This document shows, in pieces, positions 1-8,685 of a DNA stretch of 64,000 nucleotides. A program made the translations under genes and the position numbers. Under the pieces are notes generated by a model that was not told the origin of the DNA, made no database searches, and saw only the letters and a program-made list of their open reading frames with translations. Origin of the DNA: Bog-473 sp963787485 (lineage in GTDB: Bacteria > Actinomycetota > Acidimicrobiia > Acidimicrobiales > RAAP-2); assembly GCA_963787485.1 (NCBI GenBank), contig CAWBDF010000002.1, forward strand, positions 248,001 through 312,000. The letters run 5' to 3'. Every line of letters begins with the position of its first letter. Position 1 is the first letter of the stretch.

Positions 1-63
1 CAGCACGCCGGTCACGCCGACATCATCCGCGAGACCATCGATGGAGCGAAGTCCATGGGCTGA
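1..63 (+). CDS. C-terminal end of a DinB-like (DUF664) protein, partial
   Basis: The window opens inside a gene; the last 20 codons are readable in frame 1 and end in TGA at 61-63. The tail contains HAGHADIIRETIDGAK, which resembles the final helix of DinB/DUF664 proteins, a four-helix metal- and often mycothiol-dependent transferase family common in actinobacteria. The histidine and the ExIDG pattern are what is expected there. Only this short tail is visible, so the assignment is tentative and nothing can be said about substrate. Confidence 0.55.
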   Translation, partial: QHAGHADIIRETIDGAKSMG

Positions 64-236
64 CGGAACAGGGCGATGCCCACATGCTGCCGGGGCGGCG
101 TGGCGCTCGACCACGCCTCGGCAAACCATCAGCCGTCGCGAGCTCGGCGGGCGTCGGTCGAGCGACTGCCCCGTCCACCGGGGACGGAGGGATGGCTATG
201 GTCTTCCACGTCACGGCTGCCATAGAGGAGGCAAGA

Positions 237-533
237 ATGAAGTTTGTCCAACTCATCGAGTTCAAGACCGGGGACATTGAGGCTTTCAACCGGACCCTCG
301 ACGACTGGCTCGCCAAGACGAGTGGCGTCCGCACGCCGACGCGAGCTGTCCAAGGGCGAGACCGGGACAATGACCGTACTTACATTCACATCGTCGAGTT
401 CCCGTCCTACGAGGCGGCAATGGAGAATTCGAACCGACCCGAAACTGCTGAGTTCGCCGCTCGGTTGGCCCAGCTCTGCGACAGCCCGCCGGCATTCCGC
501 AACCTGGACGTCACCCGAGTAGAGGAGATGTAG
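237..533 (+). CDS. Small conserved hypothetical protein, possible dimeric alpha-beta barrel
   Basis: A 98-residue protein. The ATG at 237 is chosen because GAGGAGG lies six bases upstream; the reading frame extends further 5' but without such a signal. The sequence begins MKFVQLIEFKTGDIEAFN and has a central YIHIVEFPSYEAAMENS, a layout (strand, helix, strand, with a histidine in the strand) that recalls ferredoxin-like ABM or EthD-type dimeric alpha-beta barrels. No catalytic motif is recognised. It stands alone between the DinB tail and the dioxygenase, which is on the other strand. Confidence 0.7.
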   Translation: MKFVQLIEFKTGDIEAFNRTLDDWLAKTSGVRTPTRAVQGRDRDNDRTYIHIVEFPSYEAAMENSNRPETAEFAARLAQLCDSPPAFRNLDVTRVEEM

Positions 534-570
534 CCGACCGGTCGCCAGTCTCACCCCGTGAATGGCCGAT

Positions 571-1455
571 TCAGCCCTGGGCCGCCACTTTGCTGAACGT
601 GGGGAGATGGCCGCGTTCGGCCTCCGTGAGCGTCATCGGACCGAAGACCTTACGCAGGGTCCGCTCGGGACCCTCGAGATCGACGATGCCACGCGCGTGC
701 TGGACGGCCACGTTGTCCCAAACGACAAGGTCGCCCTGGCGCCAATCGTGTCGGAGCACCCGGTTGTCGGCATAGAGCTGCTCGAATAGTTTCTCGAGGA
801 GCTCCTCGTTCTCGTCGTGGGCGAGATCGAGGACCTCGATGGTGCACTGCTGGGATACGTACAACATCGTGCGATCTGTGCGCGGGTGTCGCCGAGCGAT
901 CGGCGTCACCGTCGAGCGGGACTCGTCGAAGTGGGTGTCCTGCACGTCCTCGTCCCCCCCGCGGTTCGGATAGCCGCCCTCCAGCTGCCCGTGGCGCGCC
1001 TCCAGTCCCTCCACTCGGGCGCGCAAGTCGTTGGGCAGTGTGTCCCAGCCCTCCCCCATGCTCACGAACATGGTCGGCGCCGACTGCTCAGCGACGGTGA
1101 CGCCGTAGAGGGAGATGATCGGCTGCGGGCTCTCGGCCCACATGGTGTCGCAGTGGAACAGCAGCCTCCCATAGGGGGCAGCTCCGCCTTCCGCCCTGTT
1201 CGACACCAACATGGGTCCCGGCCGCTCCATTCGCTCCTGTCTCTCCGCCGGCGGCTCCTGGCCGATCAGGGAGAACACCAGATAGCGCTGGTAGTCCTCG
1301 TCGATGTCGAGGTCTCGGAAGAGCAAAACGCTGGACCGGTCGAACACCTCGCGAAGCCGCCTGAGGGTGTCGTCGTCAAGCGGCATCTGCGGGTCGAAGC
1401 CCACGATCTCCGCCCCGAACGCGGGATGGAGCTCCCTCACCTCGAAATGGGCCAT
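571..1455 (-). CDS. TauD/TfdA-family Fe(II)/2-oxoglutarate dioxygenase
   Basis: A 294-residue protein, the usual length for the family. TauD/TfdA enzymes couple 2-oxoglutarate decarboxylation to hydroxylation of a small acid substrate. The iron-binding HxD is seen as FHCDTMW (H101, D103), the distal histidine as VQHARG (about H253), and arginines that could hold 2-oxoglutarate follow at about 266-269. The N-terminal section HPAFGAEIVGFD is typical of the family. The gene is the last of a minus-strand series (P450, amidohydrolase, NTF2-like, dioxygenase) with short gaps, so it probably acts in the same catabolic route. The substrate cannot be read from the sequence. Confidence 0.9.
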   Translation of the reverse strand: MAHFEVRELHPAFGAEIVGFDPQMPLDDDTLRRLREVFDRSSVLLFRDLDIDEDYQRYLVFSLIGQEPPAERQERMERPGPMLVSNRAEGGAAPYGRLLFHCDTMWAESPQPIISLYGVTVAEQSAPTMFVSMGEGWDTLPNDLRARVEGLEARHGQLEGGYPNRGGDEDVQDTHFDESRSTVTPIARRHPRTDRTMLYVSQQCTIEVLDLAHDENEELLEKLFEQLYADNRVLRHDWRQGDLVVWDNVAVQHARGIVDLEGPERTLRKVFGPMTLTEAERGHLPTFSKVAAQG

Positions 1456-1565
1456 CTCTCCCTCCGCTTCTGGCCGATCACTGCCGGCCGATCCTGGTCG
1501 AACTGGTGCGCGTGCCCTTCAAGGCTAGTGCGGCGGGAAAGCCCATGACCTTCCGGCCGGTCGGC

Positions 1566-2444
1566 TCAGGCGGGGTCGGTGCCGCAGCCGAGGCTTGCGA
1601 TCAGGGTGCCGCTCTTACCCGGGGCGTGGATCGCGGCGGTGTGAAAGGCGAGCGTCCGGCTCACCTGGCCCCGATCACGCACCGTCAGGCGCGTCTCTGC
1701 GAACAGGTACCACGGCTGGGTGACCCGGTGGACGAGCTCGACCGACACGATCTCGAAGCGGTCGAACAATGCGGCGTAGTGAGCACGGTGTCCGTCCTTG
1801 CCAACCAGCTCCACCAGCCCCTCGGAGTCACCCACATAGTCGCGTACCGCCGAGGCGACCCCGTCGTCGAGCTCCGCCACGATCCCGTCGACGTCGGCGG
1901 CCGCGAACGCGCCGACGAGACGCATGTGGCGGTGGCGCAGTTCACGCCGCAGGAGGAAGTCGTCCTTTCCGCTCGTGGTGTCGGCGCCGGTGCCGAGCAT
2001 CTCTCGAGGAAGGAGGGGCCAGATGATCTCGCCGGTGATGCCGGAGCCACTGCCCGCAGGTGAGATCACGACGAGCGGATGGGCGTGCTCCTCGGTCTCA
2101 CCCTTGCGCCGCCCGGTCGAGACGCTCTCCCAGAGGGCGTACCAGGGGGTGCGCAACTCAATGATCGGCTCCTCGCTGACCACGTCGCTACGACCCCGTA
2201 CCACCTCGTAGAGCGCCCGCACCTCCTCGCGCGTCGTGGCGATCGGCAAACGGATGCTGCCGTCGGGCTGAAAGTCGGGCATGAGCATGTACGCAAAGCG
2301 GTCGCCCGTTGCCAGCGTCTCGAGCAGGCCTGGCACCGAACCCACGACCTCGGCCTGGTTGTGGATGATGGCTTGCTCTGCGGCATGAACGGCTGCGGCC
2401 GTCATATCCCTCAGGAGCGCCGGGTCGGCCCCTGTCGTGCTCAT
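1566..2444 (-). CDS. SnoaL/NTF2-like protein, probably two-domain
   Basis: A 292-residue protein, about twice the length of a single NTF2-like cone. The second half (roughly residues 160-280) shows the typical SnoaL pattern: an N-terminal helix with RHRHMRLVGAFAAADVD, then strands ending in PWYLFAETRLTV. The first half contains PWYALWESV, a similar strand motif, suggesting a tandem arrangement. Such proteins serve as small-substrate isomerases, dehydratases or ligand carriers, often in catabolic or polyketide clusters. It lies between the dioxygenase and an amidohydrolase on the same strand, with 31 bp to the latter. No catalytic residue can be named. Confidence 0.75.
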   Translation of the reverse strand: MSTTGADPALLRDMTAAAVHAAEQAIIHNQAEVVGSVPGLLETLATGDRFAYMLMPDFQPDGSIRLPIATTREEVRALYEVVRGRSDVVSEEPIIELRTPWYALWESVSTGRRKGETEEHAHPLVVISPAGSGSGITGEIIWPLLPREMLGTGADTTSGKDDFLLRRELRHRHMRLVGAFAAADVDGIVAELDDGVASAVRDYVGDSEGLVELVGKDGHRAHYAALFDRFEIVSVELVHRVTQPWYLFAETRLTVRDRGQVSRTLAFHTAAIHAPGKSGTLIASLGCGTDPA

Positions 2445-2475
2445 CGTGCCTCTGGTGCGTCCCCCGGCCGTGGCC

Positions 2476-3852
2476 TCAGCCGATGCAGGCCAGGTCCTCC
2501 TGAATCAACACATCGACCGCCTGAAGGCGCGCGTCCCGCTCCGCCGGCTTGAGGTACCCCCCGCGCTGAGCGAAGTTCTCGAGCAGCTCGGGACGAATCG
2601 CGGGGCCGGGACAAACGAGGTCCTCGTAGGTGGGCCCGATTCGCCTGGCGATCTCGCCCAGCCGGTTGCGATCGAGCCCGAGGAATCGGATCGCATTCTC
2701 CCCGAGCATGAGCCGGAGCTCGCCCTCTGGGACGTCACCGAACGCGTCGCGCAGCCACTCCCTTGTCTGGGGCCACGTGCCTTCTGGGTGTGGGTAGTCA
2801 CGACCGAACGAAATGGTCTCGACTCCGATCTCGTGACGCATCTCCACCTCGGCCTTGTGGATGAACGACGCCCCCGCCAGGCAGTTCGTCGGCCAATACT
2901 CGCTCGGCTTCCGTCGGGCAGGGAGGTCGGCGCGGTGCGCGTCGTACACCGCATCGAGGTGCTGGAGCGTGGCGGGGATCCAATCGAGGCGGATCTCGGT
3001 GAGCATCAACTTGAGGTTCGGGTGCCGGTCGAACACGCCGCCCAGGATCATCTGCCACAACGGGCGACGGGGTCGCACACTCCCGGCGAATTCGTGGAAG
3101 AACTCGATCGACTCCTGCGACACCGCGTCGGCATGAGCAAGCAAGGTCTCGCGCTCGGTACTCCCGGCCACCGCGGCGACGTCGTCGACGATCTTGCGCA
3201 ACTGGACATGTGCGATGCCCTGCTCCCAGCCGAAGCCGGCGTGCACCACCACAGCGAGGCCGCGCTCGGCGCAGGTCGCGTAGAAGGGGTCCCAGCACGG
3301 GTCGAACGGCGGAGGCATCTGTGCATGGGTCATGAACCCCGGGCCATAGGTACCGACGAATCCGTGCTCGGAGAGCCATTCGAGGTCGCGCACTGTTCGG
3401 TCCATCTGGTGGCAGGGCCCGACCGCGGCGACAGGGAGAAATCGGTCCTTGGCGAACCCGAAAGTGTCGGCCACCCATCGGTTCCACCCGCGTGCGCCTG
3501 CGTCCCACGCATCGAGCGGATAAGCGCTACTCGTCGCGTTGTGGAACATGTCGCCCAGCCGAAAGTCACCGTGGTAGATCACCTCGGCCGCGATCCCCTC
3601 ACGGTCCATGTCGGCGAGCCGGAGCACGGGGTCGTACAGGCCGTGCCACATTGAGCCGTGGGCTTCCCGCGTCTCGGGCAGGCCCGTCGTCCCTCCCTTG
3701 GCACCGAGCAGGAAGATCGCGGTCGGGTAGACCTCGTTGTCCTTTCGCAACTGCGGCAGCAGGTCGTGGAACTTGGGGTCCAGGTACTCAGGCCAGAGCT
3801 CCTGCGGAACCCCGGCGTGCGAGTCGGCCGACACAATGATCATCTGGTCCAT
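2476..3852 (-). CDS. Amidohydrolase_2 (ACMSD-like) metal-dependent hydrolase or decarboxylase
   Basis: A 458-residue TIM-barrel protein. The N-terminal metal-binding motif is IIVSADSHAG (D10, H12), a mid-barrel histidine lies in VVVHAGFGWEQG, and the late catalytic aspartate is in FGRDYPHPEGTWP. These match the Amidohydrolase_2 family, which includes nonoxidative decarboxylases of aromatic acids and hydrolases of ring-cleavage products. The ATG at 3852 is used; a GTG two codons upstream (3858) with AGAGGGGG at a better distance is an equally good start. The ending resembles that of the amidohydrolase at 15144-16466, indicating paralogy. It follows the P450 by about 170 bp on the same strand. 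Confidence 0.9.
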   Translation of the reverse strand: MDQMIIVSADSHAGVPQELWPEYLDPKFHDLLPQLRKDNEVYPTAIFLLGAKGGTTGLPETREAHGSMWHGLYDPVLRLADMDREGIAAEVIYHGDFRLGDMFHNATSSAYPLDAWDAGARGWNRWVADTFGFAKDRFLPVAAVGPCHQMDRTVRDLEWLSEHGFVGTYGPGFMTHAQMPPPFDPCWDPFYATCAERGLAVVVHAGFGWEQGIAHVQLRKIVDDVAAVAGSTERETLLAHADAVSQESIEFFHEFAGSVRPRRPLWQMILGGVFDRHPNLKLMLTEIRLDWIPATLQHLDAVYDAHRADLPARRKPSEYWPTNCLAGASFIHKAEVEMRHEIGVETISFGRDYPHPEGTWPQTREWLRDAFGDVPEGELRLMLGENAIRFLGLDRNRLGEIARRIGPTYEDLVCPGPAIRPELLENFAQRGGYLKPAERDARLQAVDVLIQEDLACIG

Positions 3853-4023
3853 TTTCACTGCAACCCCCTCTTGATTGCGTCGAGGCTCCCCACCCCTCGA
3901 GTCGGAGTTCCCCGGACCATAGCCCACGCTGAAGCCGTCGCCGGAGTGGGGACCTTCATTCGGCGGACGCCCTCGGTCTCGTCCTCGTTGGAGGCCGAGG
4001 GCAACGACGCCGGTCCACTCCCA

Positions 4024-5223
4024 TTAGGTGAGGACGATCGGAAGTGCCTCGTAGCCTCGGACCCCCGGCGAGCTGCCGAGCACGCAGTTCTCGTAGTCGA
4101 CCTCCCAATCCGTGAACCGCTTGAGCATCTCGTCGAGGACCACCCTGCCTTCGAGGCGCGCCAGGGCAGCACCGAGGCAGAAGTGGGCGCCCTGGCCAAA
4201 GGTGAGGAGGGACCCCGTGTAGCGCTGGATGTCGAAGCGGTCGCCGTCGGGGAAGACACGCTCGTCTCGATTCGCCGAACCGGCCAGACACAAGAACGCG
4301 CTGCCTTGCGGAACGATCTGTCCGTGCAGCTCGACGTCGTGGTCGACGTACCGCGCGATCTGAGTCGATGACGGCTCGTAACGAAGGGTCTCTTCGATCA
4401 CCTTCGGAACGAGCGAACGGTCCTCCGCCACCGCCCGCCTGGCCTCGGGGTGTTCCCCCATTACCTTCGCCGTCCATCCGATGAGGCGATTGGTCGTGTG
4501 GTTCCCGGCGCCGGCGATCACGGTCAGGTAGATCAGCGCCTCGTCACGCGTCAGGGTCCGGGTGGTCCCCGTCTCGTCCTCGAACTTGCTGGTGATCAGC
4601 CTGGTGATGAGGTCCTCTTGCGGATGCTCGAGGCGTGGGTCGACGAAGTGCGCGTAGAAACCGGGGTCCGCGAAGCCGTCCTCGTAGGTCTGCGGCTTCC
4701 CCGGGTCCGTACTCATTGTTTCCTCGACGTGGTCGCGCACCGACTCTTGTTCGTCCTCTGGGACACCGAGCAGCATGCCGAACACGCGCATCGGGACCTG
4801 TCGGCCCAGCTCGGCAACGACGTCGAAGCCCCCCGACCCGACGAGCGGGTCGAGCTGACGGGCACAGAAGCTGCGCACCTGGGGCTCGATCGCCGCCATC
4901 GCCCTGGGCGTGAAAACTCTCGAGAGCATCTGACGGTGAGCGGTGTGGATCGGGGGCTCGTCGTGGATCAGCGTCCCAGCCGGCATCTCGATGTCCGCCT
5001 TGATCATCTCGAGGATGACGCCCTTGCGGCTACTGAACGTGTCCCTATCGATGAGGCAACTCTTGACGTCCTCATAGCGACTCACCGCATAGAAGTCGTA
5101 GGGCTCGTTGTAGTAGAGCGGCGCCTCGTCACGCAACCGCTTGAAGACCGGATACGGATCCTCGAGGATCTCCCGATCGTAGGGGTCGTAGTACAGATCC
5201 CTGGTCATGGTCGCTATCGACAC
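4024..5223 (-). CDS. Cytochrome P450
   Basis: A bacterial soluble P450 of 399 residues from the GTG at 5223. That start has GGAGG four bases upstream; an in-frame ATG lies at 5208 and the open frame reaches 5262. The heme-thiolate loop is FGQGAHFCLG (cysteine at about 349), the K-helix ExxR is EETLR (about 278-281), and the I-helix has AGAGNHTTN (about 237-245), where an asparagine-histidine pair stands in place of the more usual acid-alcohol pair. P450s insert oxygen using electrons from ferredoxin partners, none of which is encoded nearby. It is the first gene of the minus-strand group down to 571 and is divergent from the enoyl-CoA hydratase gene. Confidence 0.95.
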   Translation of the reverse strand: MSIATMTRDLYYDPYDREILEDPYPVFKRLRDEAPLYYNEPYDFYAVSRYEDVKSCLIDRDTFSSRKGVILEMIKADIEMPAGTLIHDEPPIHTAHRQMLSRVFTPRAMAAIEPQVRSFCARQLDPLVGSGGFDVVAELGRQVPMRVFGMLLGVPEDEQESVRDHVEETMSTDPGKPQTYEDGFADPGFYAHFVDPRLEHPQEDLITRLITSKFEDETGTTRTLTRDEALIYLTVIAGAGNHTTNRLIGWTAKVMGEHPEARRAVAEDRSLVPKVIEETLRYEPSSTQIARYVDHDVELHGQIVPQGSAFLCLAGSANRDERVFPDGDRFDIQRYTGSLLTFGQGAHFCLGAALARLEGRVVLDEMLKRFTDWEVDYENCVLGSSPGVRGYEALPIVLT

Positions 5224-5393
5224 ATCGCCTCCGTTCCGGTTGGCAGGAACCGCGGAGCGCAAGGCCGTCGAGCCCCCACCCCGCTACGACGGCCAGTGTA
5301 GGCGCCGCGGGGGCACCACCGACTGAGTGTCGTCCAGGCACTGCGGGCCCTGGCCCCTCAGGCTTGCAGGCCGCACGCGGGCATCGTTTGCCT

Positions 5394-5399
5394 TAGGAT
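5394..5399 (+). promoter_or_regulatory. -10 element (TAGGAT) for a leaderless enoyl-CoA hydratase mRNA
   Basis: TAGGAT ends eight bases before the ATG at 5408 and no Shine-Dalgarno sequence is present. This spacing places transcription start at or next to the start codon. Confidence 0.5.
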
Positions 5400-5407
5400 C
5401 CCCCGGC

Positions 5408-6133
5408 ATGACGGAACACTCCCTGGTCGACTACCGCCGTGAGGACGCCATCGGGGTGATCACCCTTCACCGCCAGCCCCTCAACACCTACGACGGCGCC
5501 TTCGATGCCGAGTTCCAAGGAGCGTGGCGCGAGGCCAAGGAGGACGACAGCAGGGTCGTCGTGATGATGGCCACGGGCAAGCACTTCTGCGCCGGGGCAG
5601 AGCTCAAGAACTGGCTGCCCGCGCCCGAGGGGGTCTCGATCCTCCCCGCCCCCGAAGAGGTTCGCCTAATCAAGTCGGTCATGAAGCCGACCGTTGCCGC
5701 GGTGCAAGGCGGCTGTGTGGGCGGCGGCCAGCGGATGGTGTGGCCCTGCGATCTCGTGTTCTGCACCGAGGACGCCTTCTTCCGGGATCCCACGGCCGGC
5801 GCCATGGGGATCGGGGGGATCCAGTCCCATCTCCACACCTGGTTCTACGGACCTCGGCTGGCCAAGGAGATGATCTACTCGGGAATGCGCCTACCGGCAC
5901 GACGACTCTACGAGATGGGCCAGGTGAACCGCCTCTATCCGGACATCGAGACGCTCCACACGGAGGTCATGGCGTTCGCGCGAGAGGTGGCAGCCCAAGA
6001 TCCGGTGGCCCTCCGCCAGGCCAAGCGGGCGGCGGACATCACCATGGACATCCAAGGGCAGCACTACGTCCTGTCGCGGATGGAGGAACTCCTCGACGAA
6101 TTCCCAGTGATGCGTTCGCTGCACCCGGACTGA
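5408..6133 (+). CDS. Enoyl-CoA hydratase/isomerase (crotonase) family protein
   Basis: A 241-residue crotonase, slightly shorter than the usual 255-265. The oxyanion-hole segments are HFCAGAELKNW (about residues 58-68) and GGCVGGGQRMVWPCDLVF (about 100-117). These enzymes hydrate or isomerise acyl-CoA esters in beta-oxidation and related ring-degradation routes. The residue that usually acts as the first catalytic glutamate cannot be placed with certainty, so hydratase versus isomerase activity is open. ATG 5408 is chosen because the family N-terminus starts there and a -10 element sits just upstream. It is divergent from the P450 gene, with about 185 bp between the starts. Confidence 0.9.
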   Translation: MTEHSLVDYRREDAIGVITLHRQPLNTYDGAFDAEFQGAWREAKEDDSRVVVMMATGKHFCAGAELKNWLPAPEGVSILPAPEEVRLIKSVMKPTVAAVQGGCVGGGQRMVWPCDLVFCTEDAFFRDPTAGAMGIGGIQSHLHTWFYGPRLAKEMIYSGMRLPARRLYEMGQVNRLYPDIETLHTEVMAFAREVAAQDPVALRQAKRAADITMDIQGQHYVLSRMEELLDEFPVMRSLHPD

Positions 6134-6249
6134 CGCGCGCCGTTCATTCCCGGGGCCGTCTGCCGCGAAGGGGAGAGTTTCGAACCCGTAAGCTTGTGAT
6201 GCGACATCACCAATCGCAACCTGCGTCGGCGGGAAGTGACACCTGAGGC

Positions 6250-7725
6250 ATGGCGAAATCCACGAAGTCAGGGGACGACGCGGCGACCGGCGAGGAGCAA
6301 CTCGCCACTTACCGCGGCAAGCGGGACCCGGAGCGGACGCCCGAGCCAATGGGTGGGCGAGCATCGGCGCGTCCCACCGGATGCCGCTTCGTGATCCAAG
6401 AGCACCACGCCCGCAGCCTGCACTGGGACTTACGGCTCGAGCGCGGCGGGGTCCTGGCCTCGTGGGCCCTTCCCAAGGGTCTCCCCGACTCTCCCGAACG
6501 GAACCACCTGGCGGTGCGCACCGAGGACCACCCCCTGGAGTACGCCACCTTCGAGGGTGAGATCCCCCGCGGCGAATACGGCGCCGGGCAGATGCGAATT
6601 TGGGACACCGGTCACTACGACGTCGACCTGTGGACGGACCGCGAGGTCAAGTTCGCACTTCACGGCACGCGAGTGGAGGGTGGGTTCGTGCTCTTCCAGA
6701 CGAAGGACCGCAACTGGATGATCCATCGCCACGGCCCCTCGACACGCACCGACCCGCTGCCCACCGAGGTGCGCCCGATGCTGGCGGTCGGGGGTGACCT
6801 GCCCCCCGACGACGGGACGTGGGCCTACGAGATCAAGTGGGACGGAATCCGGGCCGTCCTCTTCGTCGAGGGAGGCCGGGTGCGAGCGCAGAGCCGAAAC
6901 GACCTCGACGTCACCGTGGCGTTCCCCGAGCTGGCCGATGTCGGAGAGCTCGTCGGCATGACGACCTGCGTCCTCGATGGTGAGATCGTGGCCCTCGGGT
7001 CGGACAGCCGCCCCAGCTTCTCGCGACTCCAACGGCGCATGCACGTGGCGAACGAGCGTGAGGCGCGACGGCGGGCCGGGTCGGACCCAATCAGCTTCGT
7101 GGCCTTCGACCTGCTGTACCTCGACGGTACCGCGCTCCTCGACGCGTCCTACGACGAGCGGCGGGCCCGGCTCGAGTCGCTCCACCTCTCGGGACCCACC
7201 TGCACCACCACGGAGTCGTTCCGAGACGTGTCCGGCCGCGAGGTCCTGGCGGCCGTGCTGGACAACGGGCTCGAGGGAATCGTCGCCAAGCGGAGGACCT
7301 CGCCGTATCGCCCCGGGCGTCGCAGCCCGGACTGGGTGAAGGTGAAGGCCGAGCGCACCCAAGAGGTGCTCGTGGGCGGGTGGACGGCCGGGCGCGGCGA
7401 GCGAGCCGGCGAGCTGGGCGCGCTGCTGCTCGGCGTGCCCGACGATGCGGGCCTGCGCTACGTCGGCAAGGTGGGCACGGGCTTCGGGGCCGACGAACGA
7501 CGGGCACTCCTCAACTCGCTCGAGGCTCTGGCATCGGCCGACAGCCCCTTTGCGGCTCCCCCGCCGCGGCGGGAGACCGACGGGGCGCACTTCGTCCGCC
7601 CCGAGCTGGTCGGCGAGGTCCGCTACGCCGAGTGGACGCCGGCGGGTCGGCTCCGCCACCCGGTGTGGCGGGGCATCCGGCCCGACCGGTCGCCCCAGGA
7701 CGTCTCGGCCCAGGCCCTGTCCTGA
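6250..7725 (+). CDS. LigD-like protein: 3'-phosphoesterase plus ATP-dependent DNA ligase
   Basis: A 491-residue two-domain protein. Residues about 20-165 form a 3'-phosphoesterase domain with EHHARSLHWDLRLE (51-64), the histidine-rich metal site of the family. Residues about 175-485 are an ATP-dependent ligase with the adenylation motif EIKWDGIR (nucleotidyl lysine K196), a DGEIVAL motif and the late motif DWVKVK. In mycobacterial LigD these domains are fused to a polymerase domain; here the polymerase is a separate downstream gene. The usual role is end processing and sealing in non-homologous end joining with Ku, but no Ku gene is in the window. Its stop codon lies in the first unit of a 14-bp tandem repeat. 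Confidence 0.92.
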   Translation: MAKSTKSGDDAATGEEQLATYRGKRDPERTPEPMGGRASARPTGCRFVIQEHHARSLHWDLRLERGGVLASWALPKGLPDSPERNHLAVRTEDHPLEYATFEGEIPRGEYGAGQMRIWDTGHYDVDLWTDREVKFALHGTRVEGGFVLFQTKDRNWMIHRHGPSTRTDPLPTEVRPMLAVGGDLPPDDGTWAYEIKWDGIRAVLFVEGGRVRAQSRNDLDVTVAFPELADVGELVGMTTCVLDGEIVALGSDSRPSFSRLQRRMHVANEREARRRAGSDPISFVAFDLLYLDGTALLDASYDERRARLESLHLSGPTCTTTESFRDVSGREVLAAVLDNGLEGIVAKRRTSPYRPGRRSPDWVKVKAERTQEVLVGGWTAGRGERAGELGALLLGVPDDAGLRYVGKVGTGFGADERRALLNSLEALASADSPFAAPPPRRETDGAHFVRPELVGEVRYAEWTPAGRLRHPVWRGIRPDRSPQDVSAQALS

Positions 7726-7756
7726 TGGCCCTGTCCTGATGGCCCTGTCCTGATGG
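7715..7756 (+). repeat. Three tandem 14-bp repeats, each carrying an overlapping stop/start (TGATG)
   Basis: The unit CCCTGTCCTGATGG occurs three times without a break (7715-7728, 7729-7742, 7743-7756). The first TGA ends the ligase gene and the third ATG (7753) starts the polymerase gene. Between them the second and third units create two four-codon ORFs (ATG GCC CTG TCC TGA) whose stop and start codons overlap by one base, each in a new reading frame. Confidence 0.95.
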
Positions 7757-8658
7757 CCCCATCCGGACCGACCCGGACGACCGTCGACGGCCGCGAGCTG
7801 TCGGTCACCAACCTGGACAAGATCCTCTTCCCCCGATGCGGCTTCACCAAGGGCCAGCTGATCGACTACTACCTGCGCATTGCGCCGGCCATGGTGCCCC
7901 ACCTCTGGGAGCGACCGCTGACCATGAAACGCTTTCCCGACGGGGTGGAGGGAAAGTCCTTCTTCGAGAAGCACGTCCCCTCACACGCTCCCGCGTGGGT
8001 CCGCACCGTGAACGTCCCGTCGAACGACGGTCACGACGCCATCGCCTACGCCGTGGCCGACGATGTGGCCACCTTGGCCTGGGTGGCCAACCTCGGCGCC
8101 ATTGAGCTCCACGTCCCGCTCTGGCACGCGGGGCGGCGGCGGACGCTGCCCGCCCGTCCGGACCACATCGTCTTCGATCTGGACCCCGGCGAGGGCGCCT
8201 CCATCGTCGAGTGCTGCGTCGTGGCCGAGCTGGTGTCCGCGGAGCTGGCCGCCTCGGGAATGGAGTGCGTGGCCAAGACCAGCGGTTCGAAGGGCCTCCA
8301 GCTCTACGCGCGGCTCGGTCCGAAGGCGACGTGGGACGGCGTCCGGAGCCAGGCCCACGAGGTCGCCCGCAAGCTCCAAACGGATCAGCCGGACCTCGTG
8401 GTGTCGAACATGCGCACCTCGCTCCGCCGGGGTCGCGTCCTCATCGACTGGAGCCAGAACCACCCGGCCAAGACCACGGTCAGCGTCTATTCGGTACGCG
8501 CCATGCCCACGCCCACGGTCTCCTCGCCCGTGACGGCGGACGAGGTCCATCGCTGCGCCAGCTCGGGCGATCCTTCGATCCTTCGGTTCGAGACCCACGA
8601 GGTCCTGCGCCGGGTGGAACGAGACGGCGACCTCTTCGCCACGCTCGGCCTTCCCTGA
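7753..8658 (+). CDS. LigD polymerase (primase-like) domain protein
   Basis: A 301-residue stand-alone polymerase of the archaeo-eukaryotic primase type found in LigD. The catalytic metal-binding aspartates are in VFDLDPGEGAS (D142, D144), preceded by the conserved VTNLDKILFP near residues 18-27 and followed by KTSGSKGLQLY (about 176-186). It adds ribo- or deoxynucleotides at broken ends before ligation. Its ATG is the last of three TGATG stop/start overlaps that begin at the end of the ligase gene, so it is very likely translated by coupling or re-initiation from the ligase mRNA. Confidence 0.93.
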   Translation: MAPSGPTRTTVDGRELSVTNLDKILFPRCGFTKGQLIDYYLRIAPAMVPHLWERPLTMKRFPDGVEGKSFFEKHVPSHAPAWVRTVNVPSNDGHDAIAYAVADDVATLAWVANLGAIELHVPLWHAGRRRTLPARPDHIVFDLDPGEGASIVECCVVAELVSAELAASGMECVAKTSGSKGLQLYARLGPKATWDGVRSQAHEVARKLQTDQPDLVVSNMRTSLRRGRVLIDWSQNHPAKTTVSVYSVRAMPTPTVSSPVTADEVHRCASSGDPSILRFETHEVLRRVERDGDLFATLGLP

Positions 8659-8685
8659 CGGGGAAGCCGCCTCGGAGTCGTTGGG

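Noticed and set aside
2437..3654. A 405-codon plus-strand open frame
   Set aside because: Antisense to the amidohydrolase gene; composition typical of a shadow frame.
6430..7974. A 514-codon minus-strand open frame
   Set aside because: Antisense to the phosphoesterase-ligase gene, whose own translation shows complete catalytic motifs.
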